This document shows, piece by piece, positions 45,433 through 54,628 of a DNA stretch of 64,000 nt. Position numbers and translations under genes: made by a program. Under the pieces are notes generated by a model, which was not told where the DNA came from, ran no database searches, and saw only the letters and a program-made list of their open reading frames with translations. The DNA is from Pollutibacter soli (lineage in GTDB: Bacteria > Bacteroidota > Bacteroidia > Chitinophagales > Chitinophagaceae): positions 124,001 through 188,000 of the forward strand of contig JARJHS010000007.1 in assembly GCA_029269725.1 (NCBI GenBank). Direction: 5' to 3'. Each line of letters opens with the position of its first letter. Within the stretch, counting starts at the first letter, position 1.

Positions 45433-48057
45433 ATGAAGAAAACGATTATCATAATCATTCTCTCCTCAATTTCTTTTTTCACCGCTTATGCTGACCATAT
45501 CAGTGGCGGTGAAATGTATTATACCTACCTGGGCCAGGAAAATGGCAACTACCGGTACACTTTCACCCTTAAATTTTACATGCGATGTAATAGCGGGAGA
45601 CAATTTAATGATCCCGCCCGTGTTGCCGTATACGATAAATCGACTGGTGCGCAAACCCTGGTCATCGAAGCTGCACTCACCTCAACGGAAACGCTTAACC
45701 GTAATCAGAATGATGAGTGTATTAGTAATCCTCCCGTGGTTTGTTATGAAGTAGGGTATTACCAGTTTTTGGTAATTGTACCAGCATCTGTTGGTGGATA
45801 TATAGTGGCAGCGCAGGTAAATTTCAGGATCAATGGGATAAATAATCTAATGGCAGGATATAACGGTATTGGTGCCACTTACTCAGCCGAGATTCCCGGA
45901 ACCGGGAACGGTACTAATATGATGGTGAATTCAAGCGCAAAGTTTATCGGGTCTGATATGGTTGTTGTGTGTGACAACAACAGTTTCTCCTATAGTTTCC
46001 GAGCAATTGATAATGATGGCGATGAACTCCGCTATTCTTTTTGCGATGCATTCAGAAGTTCAGGTAGCGGCGGCGGCGGCCCCAATTCAAGTGTACCTCC
46101 TCCACCTCCGCCTTACAATTCGGTTCCTTATGCAATGCCTGAATTTGCCGGAACCGGCCCACTGGGCAAAAATGTAAGAATTGATTCCAGGTCAGGGCTT
46201 ATTTCCGGAATCGCCCCGAGGTCGGGTATATATGTTGTAACGGTTTGTGCTGAAGAGATACGCAATGGAGTAGTTATCGCGACGCAACGAAAAGATTTGC
46301 AGATAAATATTACCGGGTGTTCGATTGTTGCAGCAAATCTTCCTCCTGAATTTCAATTGTGCCAGGAGAGTTTTGAATACACCTTTACAAACAATCTTTA
46401 CAACCCGTTGATCAAATCATTTCTATGGGAGCTTTTTAAACCCGATGGCAGTTCCATCACGACCAGTTCAAAAGAAAATTTCACTTATAAATTTCCTGAT
46501 ACAGGAATCTATTCAATCAAGCTTACGGTAAACAAGGGAGAAGCCTGCAGTGATTCTGGTCGAACACTTGTGCGTGTATATCCTGGTTTGAAAAGTGACT
46601 TTAGCGCTGCGGGCATTTGCTTCACCAGGCCTACATTGTTCTCTGATAAGAGCACAACAGTCTATGGAACGATTAATGACTGGTTTTGGGATTTTGGTGA
46701 GCAGATGGTTTTCAGCGATACCGTACGTGGCAGCAGAAACTCAGAGTACACGTATCCGGTACCAGGCCCGAAAATTGTTTCGCTGATAACTACCACTTCG
46801 AAAGGTTGTACGGATACGGCAACTCAGACATTGGCAATAGTTGACAAACCACCATTACAGTTTGCATTCAGGGATACTCTTATTTGTGTTAAGGATTCCG
46901 TCCGGTTGATAGCCAATGCTCCGGGAATTGTTACATGGTCGCCGGTACAGACTATTCTTGGTCCCAACCCCGGAAATCCGCTGGTTGTGCCTGTGACTAC
47001 CACGACTTATTATGCAGATCTGAATGATAATGGATGTATAAATAAGGACTCATTAATTGTTCGGGTGACCGATCGCGTTAACCTTACGGCGATGAATGAC
47101 TCGGTTATTTGTTCGGGTGATACTATTACACTAAGAATTCAATCCGATGGACTTCAATATTCATGGACGCCTTCAGCTCAATTAAATAATGCTTTGCTTC
47201 CGCAGCCCTCGGCAATTACTCCTATCACTACTCAATATAATGTTACCGCGAAAATCGGAGGTTGCTCAGCAACAGAAAACATCCGTATCAGTACCGTAAA
47301 CTATCCGTTAGCCAATGCAGGCGCTGACACGATGATCTGTTACCAGACTGGCGCGGTTTTGAATGGAAGCACCAATGGAATTTCCGTGCTTTGGTCTCCC
47401 CCTGAAAGTCTAACTGACCCGGATAGCCGAACTACGCCTGCCAGCCCTCCTGTCACCACGACCTATACTTTATTTGCATACGATAATAAAGGTTGCCCGA
47501 AACCAGGAACTGACCAGGTAGTCGTTACTGTGCTTCCTCCAATTCGTGCCTTTGCAGGTAATGATACTGCAGTGATGGTTGAACAACCGCTACAGCTGCA
47601 GGCTACCGGTGGCACCAGGTATGAATGGACGCCTGCCACAGGTCTGAGCAACAGCTCGATTTCGAATCCGATTGGAATGTATTCAGTTCCGACAAATGGA
47701 ATTATGTATCAGGTTAAGATATATAATGAAGCAGGTTGTGTGGAAACTGATATTCTGAATGTAAAAGTATTTCAGAAGGGCCCCGCTATTTATGTACCCA
47801 ATGCATTTACGCCGAATGGCGATGGTTTGAATGACGAAATAAAGCCAGTGAATGTGAGTATTCAGCAGATGCGTTACTTCCGCGTTTATAATCGTTGGGG
47901 AAAATTAGTATTCAGTACTTCAGAACCGGGCCGGGGATGGGACGGGAAAATCAATGGGCAATTGCAGACATCGGAAACTTACGCATGGGTCTTTAATGGA
48001 GTCGACTATCTCGGAAATGAAATTGTGCAGAAAGGCACGGTGACGCTCATAAGATAG
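45433..48057 (+). CDS. Large secreted protein with T9SS type B C-terminal sorting domain
   Basis: About 874 residues from ATG 45433, where the signal peptide begins (MKKTIIIIILSS, ending AYAD); an in-frame start at 45412 precedes it. The N-terminal domain starts HISGGEMYYTYLG, common in Bacteroidota gliding-associated proteins, followed by a Gly/Pro-rich linker (SGSGGGGP, PPPPPPY), PKD-like domains (FSDKSTTVYGTINDWFWDFG) and repeated Cys-containing Ig-like modules. The C-terminus carries the type B sorting domain: VPNAFTPNGDGLND, YFRVYNRWGKLVF and GWDGKINGQ. It should be exported through the type IX secretion system and attached to or released from the cell surface; adhesion is a plausible role. 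Confidence 0.92.
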   Translation: MKKTIIIIILSSISFFTAYADHISGGEMYYTYLGQENGNYRYTFTLKFYMRCNSGRQFNDPARVAVYDKSTGAQTLVIEAALTSTETLNRNQNDECISNPPVVCYEVGYYQFLVIVPASVGGYIVAAQVNFRINGINNLMAGYNGIGATYSAEIPGTGNGTNMMVNSSAKFIGSDMVVVCDNNSFSYSFRAIDNDGDELRYSFCDAFRSSGSGGGGPNSSVPPPPPPYNSVPYAMPEFAGTGPLGKNVRIDSRSGLISGIAPRSGIYVVTVCAEEIRNGVVIATQRKDLQINITGCSIVAANLPPEFQLCQESFEYTFTNNLYNPLIKSFLWELFKPDGSSITTSSKENFTYKFPDTGIYSIKLTVNKGEACSDSGRTLVRVYPGLKSDFSAAGICFTRPTLFSDKSTTVYGTINDWFWDFGEQMVFSDTVRGSRNSEYTYPVPGPKIVSLITTTSKGCTDTATQTLAIVDKPPLQFAFRDTLICVKDSVRLIANAPGIVTWSPVQTILGPNPGNPLVVPVTTTTYYADLNDNGCINKDSLIVRVTDRVNLTAMNDSVICSGDTITLRIQSDGLQYSWTPSAQLNNALLPQPSAITPITTQYNVTAKIGGCSATENIRISTVNYPLANAGADTMICYQTGAVLNGSTNGISVLWSPPESLTDPDSRTTPASPPVTTTYTLFAYDNKGCPKPGTDQVVVTVLPPIRAFAGNDTAVMVEQPLQLQATGGTRYEWTPATGLSNSSISNPIGMYSVPTNGIMYQVKIYNEAGCVETDILNVKVFQKGPAIYVPNAFTPNGDGLNDEIKPVNVSIQQMRYFRVYNRWGKLVFSTSEPGRGWDGKINGQLQTSETYAWVFNGVDYLGNEIVQKGTVTLIR

Positions 48058-48283
48058 TTCTTAGTTCATAGTTGATAGTTCATAGTTTTAACAGCCAGAA
48101 CCCGCGAATGCTTATCGTTTTTTTTCTTGTCAAATTTGTATCTTAAAAGTTGGATACAATTTTTTTATATTGAATTTCTCAACAAAGAATACATTATTGC
48201 AGATCATATCCAGAACATCATGCTCCAGGTAGGAGCGGCTGTTTCAATCTATGAACTATGAACAAAGAACTATAAACTATCTT
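48053..48283. repeat. GTTCATAG-type inverted repeat flanking a spacer
   Basis: The left arm (48052-48086) starts on the TAG stop of the T9SS protein, and the right arm (48249-48283) ends just before the asparaginase start. The arms are complementary at about 30 of 35 positions (word GTTCATAG against CTATGAAC). The spacer of about 160 bases holds no recognised gene. Confidence 0.75.
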
Positions 48284-48289
48284 AATGCT

Positions 48290-48778
48290 ATGCCAATCAG
48301 AATATTCGTTACCGGTGGCACATTTGATAAAGAATACAATGAAATCACCGGGCACCTTTATTTCAAAGATACTCACCTGCAGGAAATGCTCAACCTGGGA
48401 AGGAGTCGACTCGAAGTGGAAATAAGAACGTTAATGATGATTGACAGCCTGGACATGACAGAGCAGGATCGCGTCCTTATTGCAGATCAATGCAATCGTT
48501 CCACTGCTGATAAAATTATCGTTACTCATGGTACAGACACCATGTCTGAAACAGCAAAGTTTCTCGCCGGAAGAGTAACCGGCAAAACCATTGTTCTCAC
48601 CGGTGCAATGATCCCCTATAAGTTTGGTAGCTCTGACGGACTTTTCAACCTGGGCAGCGCTCTCGCTTTTGTACAATCACTTCCGCAGGGAGTTTATGTG
48701 GCTATGAACGGAAAAATCTTCAACTGGGACAATGTTCAGAAGAACAAAAAGACCGGACAATTTGAAGAAATACGTTGA
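48290..48778 (+). CDS. Single-domain asparaginase-like protein
   Basis: About 162 residues. It contains only the N-terminal domain of the asparaginase family: the first catalytic Thr motif TGGTFDK, the second motif THGTDTMSETA with the Thr-Asp pair, and LTGAMIPYKFGSSDG. The roughly 150-residue C-terminal domain of ordinary asparaginases (about 330 residues) is missing, and a stop follows soon after. The start is taken at 48290 because the 13 preceding in-frame residues are encoded by the GTTCATAG repeat arm. Activity is uncertain because the C-domain normally helps form the active oligomer. Confidence 0.82.
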   Translation: MPIRIFVTGGTFDKEYNEITGHLYFKDTHLQEMLNLGRSRLEVEIRTLMMIDSLDMTEQDRVLIADQCNRSTADKIIVTHGTDTMSETAKFLAGRVTGKTIVLTGAMIPYKFGSSDGLFNLGSALAFVQSLPQGVYVAMNGKIFNWDNVQKNKKTGQFEEIR

Positions 48779-48812
48779 ACGTAAAACGTTTAACGTTCAC
48801 CGTTACACGTTC
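48776..48812. repeat. AACGTT-type repeat starting on a stop codon
   Basis: A run of GTTGAACGTAAAACG / TTTAACGTTCACCG words whose first unit contains the TGA stop of the asparaginase-like gene. It is followed directly by a strong terminator hairpin. Confidence 0.55.
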
Positions 48813-48820
48813 CACCAAAA

Positions 48821-48861
48821 AATAATCCCGCAAGTCTTTAACCGACCTGCGGGATTTTTTT
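48821..48861. terminator. Bidirectional intrinsic terminator
   Basis: Stem ATCCCGCA (48825-48832) pairs with TGCGGGAT (48848-48855), with extra inner pairs and a T-run TTTTTTT on one side and an A-rich flank on the other. It lies between convergent genes and can serve both the asparaginase-like gene (+) and the OmpA lipoprotein (-). Confidence 0.85.
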
Positions 48862-48920
48862 ATTTGAAGCGTGTTCTATAATCTATCCACTAAATCTCCT
48901 GCCTCCCCATTCCTGCCTCA

Positions 48921-49787
48921 CTACTGTTTCGGTTCCAGTAATTTAAAGAACTGATCCAGCTGAGGAAGAATAACGATTCTTGTGCGGCGGTTTGCAGCGC
49001 GACCATCTGCTGTATCATTGCCTCCAACAGGATGATATTCAGAACGACCAGCTGCAGCCATTTTTGCAGGATCAAGACCGTACTGGTTCTGCAGAAGACG
49101 TACAACTGTAGTAGCACGTTTTACGCTCAGATCCCAGTTGTCAACCAATACACCTCTTTTGAATGCAACATTGTCTGTATGACCTTCAACCATGAATTCG
49201 ATATCAGGCTGATTTTTCAGAACAGTTGCAACTTTACCAAGCACTTCCTTAGCACGGTCAGTTACATCATAGCTTCCCGTTTTGAAAAGCAGTTTGTCAG
49301 AGATATCGATGAACACCACACCTTTGTCAACTTTGATATTGATGTCTTCATCCTGCATATTGCCGATAGCACCTTTCAGATTCATTACGAGGGCCATGTT
49401 AAGAGAATCTTTTTTTGCCATCTGCTGTTGCAGGCTCTGGATATAGCTGTCTTTTGCACCAATATTTTCCATTGATTTTTTGATGCTTTCTGCCTGGGAT
49501 GATGAAATAACAGAAAGATCTTCCAGTTGCTTCAAAGCCTGGGTATTGTTCTTTTTCAGAAAATCAATCTGCTCATTCAGATTGGCGATATTTCCTTCCA
49601 GGGAAGCTTTTGCTCTTTCAAGGGCGGCTTTGTCGTCACGGCATGTTTTCAGGTCATTCTGAACACCTGTGTAGGAAGTATTCAGCTCATTGTATTTGTC
49701 ATTAAGGGTTTTGAATTTTTTATTACTCACGCAGGAGAATAGAAAAACAGAAAGCAACATCGTAAATAAGAAAGGACGCATCTTCAT
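48921..49787 (-). CDS. OmpA-family peptidoglycan-associated lipoprotein
   Basis: 288 residues. Lipoprotein signal with lipobox FLFSC (C19), a long coiled coil (about 25-145; LNDKYNELNTSY, AALERAKASLEGNIANLN), then an OmpA C-terminal domain (about 160-285) with VEGHTDN, the conserved NWDLSVKRATTVV, and NRRTRIVI. The conserved Asp and Arg for diaminopimelate binding are present. It tethers the outer membrane to peptidoglycan. A TATCTTTA element at 49825-49832 (- strand) may be its -7 promoter box. Confidence 0.92.
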   Translation of the reverse strand: MKMRPFLFTMLLSVFLFSCVSNKKFKTLNDKYNELNTSYTGVQNDLKTCRDDKAALERAKASLEGNIANLNEQIDFLKKNNTQALKQLEDLSVISSSQAESIKKSMENIGAKDSYIQSLQQQMAKKDSLNMALVMNLKGAIGNMQDEDINIKVDKGVVFIDISDKLLFKTGSYDVTDRAKEVLGKVATVLKNQPDIEFMVEGHTDNVAFKRGVLVDNWDLSVKRATTVVRLLQNQYGLDPAKMAAAGRSEYHPVGGNDTADGRAANRRTRIVILPQLDQFFKLLEPKQ

Positions 49788-49824
49788 ATGTTTGGTTTTA
49801 AATGAACAAGTTGGTTTGGGGGCT

Positions 49825-49832
49825 TAAAGATA
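49825..49832 (-). promoter_or_regulatory. Possible -7 element TATCTTTA for the OmpA lipoprotein
   Basis: On the - strand the box reads TATCTTTA, one base off TAnnTTTG, about 35 bases upstream of the OmpA-lipoprotein start. No convincing -33 TTTG was found at the proper spacing. Confidence 0.35.
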
Positions 49833-49903
49833 AAAGATCAAAATGATTTGACGGACGGTGAAGAAAATTCATTGTGAAAAAACGATCTTCCGGGAAATTT
49901 TTT

Positions 49904-51499
49904 ATGAGAAAACTGCTTGGCACCTGCCTTTTACTGTGTCTGGTGTTATCTGCGAAGGCGCAGGATTTGGTTTCCGGAGGGGTTTTGAAACCGGAACAGG
50001 CAAATATGGATATCCGTCATTACCTGATTGACCTTAAAGTCGACCCAAACGCACAAACGCTTACTGGCTATGTAACAGTAACGCTGGTTCTCAAATCGGC
50101 CGCCCCGGTAATTTTATTGGATTTGTCCCGCCTGATGAAAGTCAGCACCATAACCGTTGACAGGAAAGCAGCAGATTTTGTCCAGGAAAATGATATGATC
50201 CGGATTTCCGGGAAAAATGACTTTTCTGCGGGAAGACATTCAATAAAGATCAGCTACGGAGGCAGCCCTGTCGTGGCGAAAAGGCCACCCTGGGATGGAG
50301 GAATTCAATGGGAGAAGGACAGCACTGGAAATCCATGGATCGCTTTAAGTTGTGAGGGAGAAGGCGGGAAAATTTATTTTCCATGTAAAGACCATCCAAG
50401 CGATGAACCTGATGAAGGTGCAGAAATGCGGATCACTGTACCAAAAGGGCTGGTTGTAGCAGGTCCTGGATTACTGAAGAAAGTCACTCACTCACGCAAC
50501 AATTCCACTTATGACTGGAAAACAATGTATCCCATCAGTAATTACTGTCTTCTTTTTAATGTTGGTAAATATGTTGTTGTGAAAAGGGACTATGTAACGA
50601 TAAATAAAAATCATGTCCCGATGGAATTTTATGTGCTCGAGGAACATAAATCAAAAGCACAGCACCATCTGGATTTGCTCGAAAGATCGGCACAGGTTCT
50701 TGAAAAATATTTCGGCGAGTATCCGTGGGTGAAAGAAAAAATAGGCATTGCCGAAACACCTCACTTAGGCATGGAACACCAGACCATGAACGCCTATGGA
50801 AACAAGTTCAATTATACTAAAATTGGCGGGAAAGACTTTGACTGGTTGATGCATCATGAATTCGGACATGAATGGTGGGCAAATAAAATCACCAACCGCG
50901 ATTGGGCCGATATGTGGATCCAGGAGGGATTTTGTGCCTATGGCGATGCATTGTACACGCGGGAATTAGAAGGTGAGGAAGCTTACCGGAAAAGAATGAT
51001 GAGAACAGGACTTTCCGCTCAGAATAAAGTGCCGATTGTTCAGGGTGAATCCGGTATCGATGCCGGCAAGGCCTATCATGGAGATATATATGGAAAAGCC
51101 GCATTTTTCGTCCACAGTCTTCGCTACTTTATGGGCGATTCTATCTTCTTTCCGACATTGAAAAAATTCGCGTCGGACTCTTCAATCTGCTGTTATAATA
51201 CAGTGACCACAACTATGGTGGACGAATATTTCAGTGCGGCCTGCGGTCAGAAGCTGACTCCGCTGTTCGACCTCTATCTCAGATCCACCAATAAATTGGA
51301 AATATCCGTCAGACAGCTGATTAATGATGAGTATATGGTCAAAACAACAAATCTTTCCATGGCGCTTCCTATTGAAATTCAAACTGATAAAGGGATTTCA
51401 CGGGTTGTGATAGACGGCAAGGGATCGAAAATAAAGTCTGCAACAATGCCGGTGATCGATCCGCAAATGTTCTACCTCAAAAAGGTTTCGATCGAATAA
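49904..51499 (+). CDS. M1-family zinc metallopeptidase
   Basis: About 531 residues from ATG 49904, where a signal peptide begins (MRKLLGTCLLLCLVLSAKAQ); an in-frame GTG at 49874 is less likely. The N-terminal beta-domain is followed by the catalytic domain: substrate motif LGMEHQ (canonical GAMEN), zinc site H318-E319-F-G-H322 and E341 in WIQEGF. The protein ends soon after the catalytic domain, shorter than aminopeptidase N (about 870), without the C-terminal helical domain. It is probably a periplasmic or surface aminopeptidase. Intrinsic terminator downstream at 51532. Confidence 0.92.
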   Translation: MRKLLGTCLLLCLVLSAKAQDLVSGGVLKPEQANMDIRHYLIDLKVDPNAQTLTGYVTVTLVLKSAAPVILLDLSRLMKVSTITVDRKAADFVQENDMIRISGKNDFSAGRHSIKISYGGSPVVAKRPPWDGGIQWEKDSTGNPWIALSCEGEGGKIYFPCKDHPSDEPDEGAEMRITVPKGLVVAGPGLLKKVTHSRNNSTYDWKTMYPISNYCLLFNVGKYVVVKRDYVTINKNHVPMEFYVLEEHKSKAQHHLDLLERSAQVLEKYFGEYPWVKEKIGIAETPHLGMEHQTMNAYGNKFNYTKIGGKDFDWLMHHEFGHEWWANKITNRDWADMWIQEGFCAYGDALYTRELEGEEAYRKRMMRTGLSAQNKVPIVQGESGIDAGKAYHGDIYGKAAFFVHSLRYFMGDSIFFPTLKKFASDSSICCYNTVTTTMVDEYFSAACGQKLTPLFDLYLRSTNKLEISVRQLINDEYMVKTTNLSMALPIEIQTDKGISRVVIDGKGSKIKSATMPVIDPQMFYLKKVSIE

Positions 51500-51867
51500 C
51501 TAATAAAAATTTTCCTCCGCTGGCCCTTATTTCCGGCCTTTTATCCAAAACAAGCAAAGGACTAAAAGGCCGGATTTTTATTTATTTCGTTGATTATCAG
51601 CTGTTGTCGGTTTAAACGGATATCAATCACAACCGGGTACTATAAAAAAAGAGGTACTATGTATTGCTTAGTATCAGATTTTACCCATAGATTTGTATTC
51701 AGAAAGCGGATCAGCGGGTTGGTGAATGAACGGAAAGGAATTCAAGACAGGAATTATCCATTGGCAGGAAACAAAACATTAGATCAGATTTCGTCCATTT
51801 TCCAATCCGCGAACACGCCATTTTTTTTGGCCGCTTAAGGATTAACTCACAACAGAAATTTTGTAGT
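51500..51867. other. Intergenic stretch with terminator and possible promoter
   Basis: 368 bases between the peptidase and PadR. It holds the terminator at 51532-51580 and a TAGATTTG box (51688-51695, matching TAnnTTTG, with a TTG about 21 bases upstream) which may start the PadR-PspC operon with a leader of about 170 bases. A short open frame inside (51659-51838) has no recognisable protein features and is not called. Confidence 0.5.
51532..51580 (+). terminator. Intrinsic terminator after the M1 peptidase
   Basis: Perfect 12-bp stem TCCGGCCTTTTA (51532-51543) with TAAAAGGCCGGA (51563-51574), followed by TTTTTATTTATTT. It clearly ends the peptidase transcript. Confidence 0.9.
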
Positions 51868-52233
51868 ATGAATATCGAGAACACCCAGAGCCAGATGCGG
51901 AAAGGCGTACTGGAGTTTTGTATACTCTCCATTATTAAGCGGGCCGAGGCATATCCGAGTGATATCATTGAGGAGATGAAGAAGGCCAACCTGCACATCC
52001 TGGAGGGTACCTTATATCCGCTGTTGACAAGGCTGAAAAATGCCGATCTGCTTACCTACCGCTGGGTGGAAAGTCAGAGTGGACCCCCGAGAAAGTATTT
52101 CTCTCTCACTGATAAGGGCGCTGAGTTTTATAAGGAACTCGAAGCTACCTGGAATGAACTCGCAAACGCGGTGCAACAGATTACACAGAACGGGCAGCTA
52201 CTGACAGAACCATTCACCAACTTCAACCAATAA
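51868..52233 (+). CDS. PadR-family transcriptional regulator
   Basis: 121 residues: winged-helix DNA-binding domain with the PadR pattern (FCILSIIKRAEAYPSDIIEE, then ILEGTLYPLLTRLKNADLL, and the wing GPPRKYFSLTDKGAEF) and a short C-terminal dimerisation helix. It is followed after 12 bases by the PspC-domain protein, a common Bacteroidota pairing in which PadR likely controls its own operon. Ligand unknown. Confidence 0.92.
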   Translation: MNIENTQSQMRKGVLEFCILSIIKRAEAYPSDIIEEMKKANLHILEGTLYPLLTRLKNADLLTYRWVESQSGPPRKYFSLTDKGAEFYKELEATWNELANAVQQITQNGQLLTEPFTNFNQ

Positions 52234-52245
52234 ATAGATCAGACA

Positions 52246-54465
52246 ATGAAAAAGGTAATAAATATAAATTTTCAGGGCAGGGTAATTCCCATAGAGGAAT
52301 CTGCTTATGAAGAATTAAAAAAGTATACGGATAGTCTGCACCGTTATTTTGCACGCGAGGAAGGAAAAGAAGAAATAATCAATGATATCGAGAATCGCAT
52401 TGCTGAGCTATTTATTGAAAGGCTGAAAAACAACCCGGCAGGATGTATTACTGATGCAGACATCAACAGTATCGTTTCCAGTATCGGAAGACCTGAAGAT
52501 TTTGACGCTGATCTGAATGACAGTAATGAATCCTACTCATCCAAAGATGCTGGTTCTAAAGCAGGCAGTTCTGCTTATTCGGAACCGAGGGGGTCTTTAT
52601 TCAGAAATGAAAATGATAAGGTGCTGGGAGGTGTTTGTAGTGGATTGGCCCATTATCTGAAAATCGACCCTACCGTTGTAAGAATACTTTTTGCGCTGAT
52701 TACATTCGGTGGATTCGGATCAGGTGTATTATTATACATCATTTTGTGGATCGTGTTGCCTGCAAAACAAATGCAGTTTAATGTTCGCAGGCGTTTGTAC
52801 AGAAATCCTGATGATAAAGTGATCGGTGGTGTTTGTTCAGGTATCTCCAGCTATTTTAATATCGGTGTTTGGATCCCCAGAGTAATATTTACTTTGCCAT
52901 TTTTTATCGGCATCATCGGAAATATATTCGGAAATCGTTGGGGTCATTGGGATGGATTTCCTGACGTAGTGTTTGGGTCATTCGGAGGTACTTTGATTGT
53001 TACCTATCTCATTTTATGGATGGTTGTTCCGTTCGCCAACACAGCTACTGAGAAGCTGGAAATGCGTGGAGAAAAAATTGATCTTGAAAGCATTAAGAAT
53101 ACAGTACAGGGTGAAATGCAGGGAGTAAAAGGCAGGGCAGAAAAAGCAGGATCGGATTTTAAAGAAAGAGCACAGGAATGGGGTGAAGAAGTGAGAGAAC
53201 GTAGTCAGGCATTTGCATCACAGGCAGGACCAGTAGCAAGAAGGGCAGGTAGTAGTATCGGGCACGCAGTCGGGGTTTTATTCAAAGCGTTCTTTCTCTT
53301 CATCGCCGGGATGATTGCATTCGGATTATTGATCGGATTGATGGCGTTGATTTTTTCAGGTGTAGGTGTTTTTCCGCTGAAAGCATTTGTTCTCGAAGGA
53401 TTCTGGCAGAATGCAATGGCATGGGGCACACTCATATTGTTTCTTGGTGTACCCATCATCGCCACAGTGATCTGGCTGATCCGCAGGATCTCCGGTGTAA
53501 AATCAAAGAATAACTACCTGGGTTATGCTTTTGGAAGCTTGTGGATCATCGGATGGGTTTGCGTGATCACTCTCGGCGGTTTGATCTCACGGGATTTCAA
53601 AAGGACCGGATATGTGGATGAAAAAATAAGCATCATGCAACCGACGGGTGCAAGAATGCTCGTGGATGTAGGAGATCTCCCCGGCAAATATTATGGTATG
53701 GTTTGGTTCGATGACGATCATGACAATGATTTTCCCGGACTTTCAAAAGATGAAGACAGCATGCTGTTGAATACTGTGAGGATTAAAGTAGTGAGAAGCA
53801 AGGATGACTTATATCACGTGTACCAGCGCAAACTGGCCCGTGGTAATTCCCCCGCAATTGCGGAACAGACTGCCTCAGAAGTTAGTTTTCCGGTAAGACA
53901 GGTCGATTCATTGCTGATTCTTCCCAAAGGTTTTACCATTTCTAAGGAAAGCAAGTTCCGTAACCAGCAGGTGCTGGTGGTGATTGAAGTTCCCGTAGGA
54001 AAAGCGATAAGACTTGATCACAGCCTGAACAGATTCGATTGGTTCAGCATAAACACAGGGAGAAGAAGGTTTGACGACGAGTTTGATGATTGGGATAACT
54101 CCTATTCGTGGATGAGCGATACCTGGTATGTAATGACTGAAAATGGATTAGACAGAATGTATAAGGATGATAACAACGATAATGAAGATGATCGCAACAG
54201 TGAATGGAAACTGGAAAAGAACAAAGAGGGTGGACAGTATCGCTATCACAAGGACGGAGATACAATCGATATAAAAATCAAGGACAAGGACACGACAGTA
54301 AACATCAAATTAAAAACTTCAGTAGAAATCAATGATGATTCTGAAAATGAAAAGGAAGGAGAAGACGCTACAGCTATGGAAGTAATGCCGGAGAAGAAAG
54401 AACAAAAATCTTACAGAGGATCGATGATTTCGGTTATGGACTTAATTAAGGTAGGAACGCGTTAA
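52246..54465 (+). CDS. PspC-domain membrane protein (two PspC domains)
   Basis: 739 residues. Residues 1-90 form an N-terminal domain with an alpha-helical, acidic pattern (FAREEGKEEIINDIENRIAE). Two PspC domains follow: RNENDKVLGGVCSGLAHYL (about 115-180) and RNPDDKVIGGVCSGISSYF (about 183-265), each with membrane helices, then a hydrophilic stretch and three more helices (about 345-446). The C-terminal half (about 450-739) is a large soluble domain ending in a charged, Asp/Lys/Glu-rich tail. PspC domains belong to the envelope stress response. Coupled to PadR upstream; its stop codon lies within the left arm of an AACGTT inverted repeat. Confidence 0.9.
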   Translation: MKKVININFQGRVIPIEESAYEELKKYTDSLHRYFAREEGKEEIINDIENRIAELFIERLKNNPAGCITDADINSIVSSIGRPEDFDADLNDSNESYSSKDAGSKAGSSAYSEPRGSLFRNENDKVLGGVCSGLAHYLKIDPTVVRILFALITFGGFGSGVLLYIILWIVLPAKQMQFNVRRRLYRNPDDKVIGGVCSGISSYFNIGVWIPRVIFTLPFFIGIIGNIFGNRWGHWDGFPDVVFGSFGGTLIVTYLILWMVVPFANTATEKLEMRGEKIDLESIKNTVQGEMQGVKGRAEKAGSDFKERAQEWGEEVRERSQAFASQAGPVARRAGSSIGHAVGVLFKAFFLFIAGMIAFGLLIGLMALIFSGVGVFPLKAFVLEGFWQNAMAWGTLILFLGVPIIATVIWLIRRISGVKSKNNYLGYAFGSLWIIGWVCVITLGGLISRDFKRTGYVDEKISIMQPTGARMLVDVGDLPGKYYGMVWFDDDHDNDFPGLSKDEDSMLLNTVRIKVVRSKDDLYHVYQRKLARGNSPAIAEQTASEVSFPVRQVDSLLILPKGFTISKESKFRNQQVLVVIEVPVGKAIRLDHSLNRFDWFSINTGRRRFDDEFDDWDNSYSWMSDTWYVMTENGLDRMYKDDNNDNEDDRNSEWKLEKNKEGGQYRYHKDGDTIDIKIKDKDTTVNIKLKTSVEINDDSENEKEGEDATAMEVMPEKKEQKSYRGSMISVMDLIKVGTR

Positions 54466-54602
54466 CGTTAAACGTTCAACGTCGAACATTTAACGTAAGA
54501 GCGTTTCAATAGACAGGTTGAAGTTGAAACAGCCGGGCCGGAACGAAAGTTCTGGCCCTGCCTTTTTAAGTTGAACGTTGAACGTTTTACGTTGAACGTT
54601 CC
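54454..54602. repeat. AACGTT-type inverted repeat enclosing a terminator
   Basis: The left arm (54454-54486) covers the last codons and TAA stop of the PspC gene; the right arm (54571-54602) ends right against the -7 promoter box of gcvT. The arms match as inverted copies over about 30 bases (GGAACG... TAAACGTTCAACGT against ACGTTGAACGTT...) with a few differences. A strong terminator hairpin lies in the spacer. Confidence 0.75.
54535..54567 (+). terminator. Intrinsic terminator of the PadR-PspC operon
   Basis: 10-bp stem GGGCCGGAAC / GTTCTGGCCC (one G-T pair) with a GAAA loop, followed by TGCCTTTTT. Confidence 0.85.
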
Positions 54603-54610
54603 TATTTTTG
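54603..54610 (+). promoter_or_regulatory. -7 element TATTTTTG upstream of gcvT
   Basis: TATTTTTG fits the Bacteroidota -7 box; a TTG at 54578-54580 lies 22 bases upstream as a possible -33 element. The ATG is 18 bases downstream of the box. Confidence 0.6.
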
Positions 54611-54628
54611 CCCCTCAATTTTTTCTGA

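Noticed and set aside
51659-51838. Short open frame between the peptidase and PadR
   Set aside because: No motif, no clear conservation signal, and it overlaps a likely promoter box; kept only as intergenic description.
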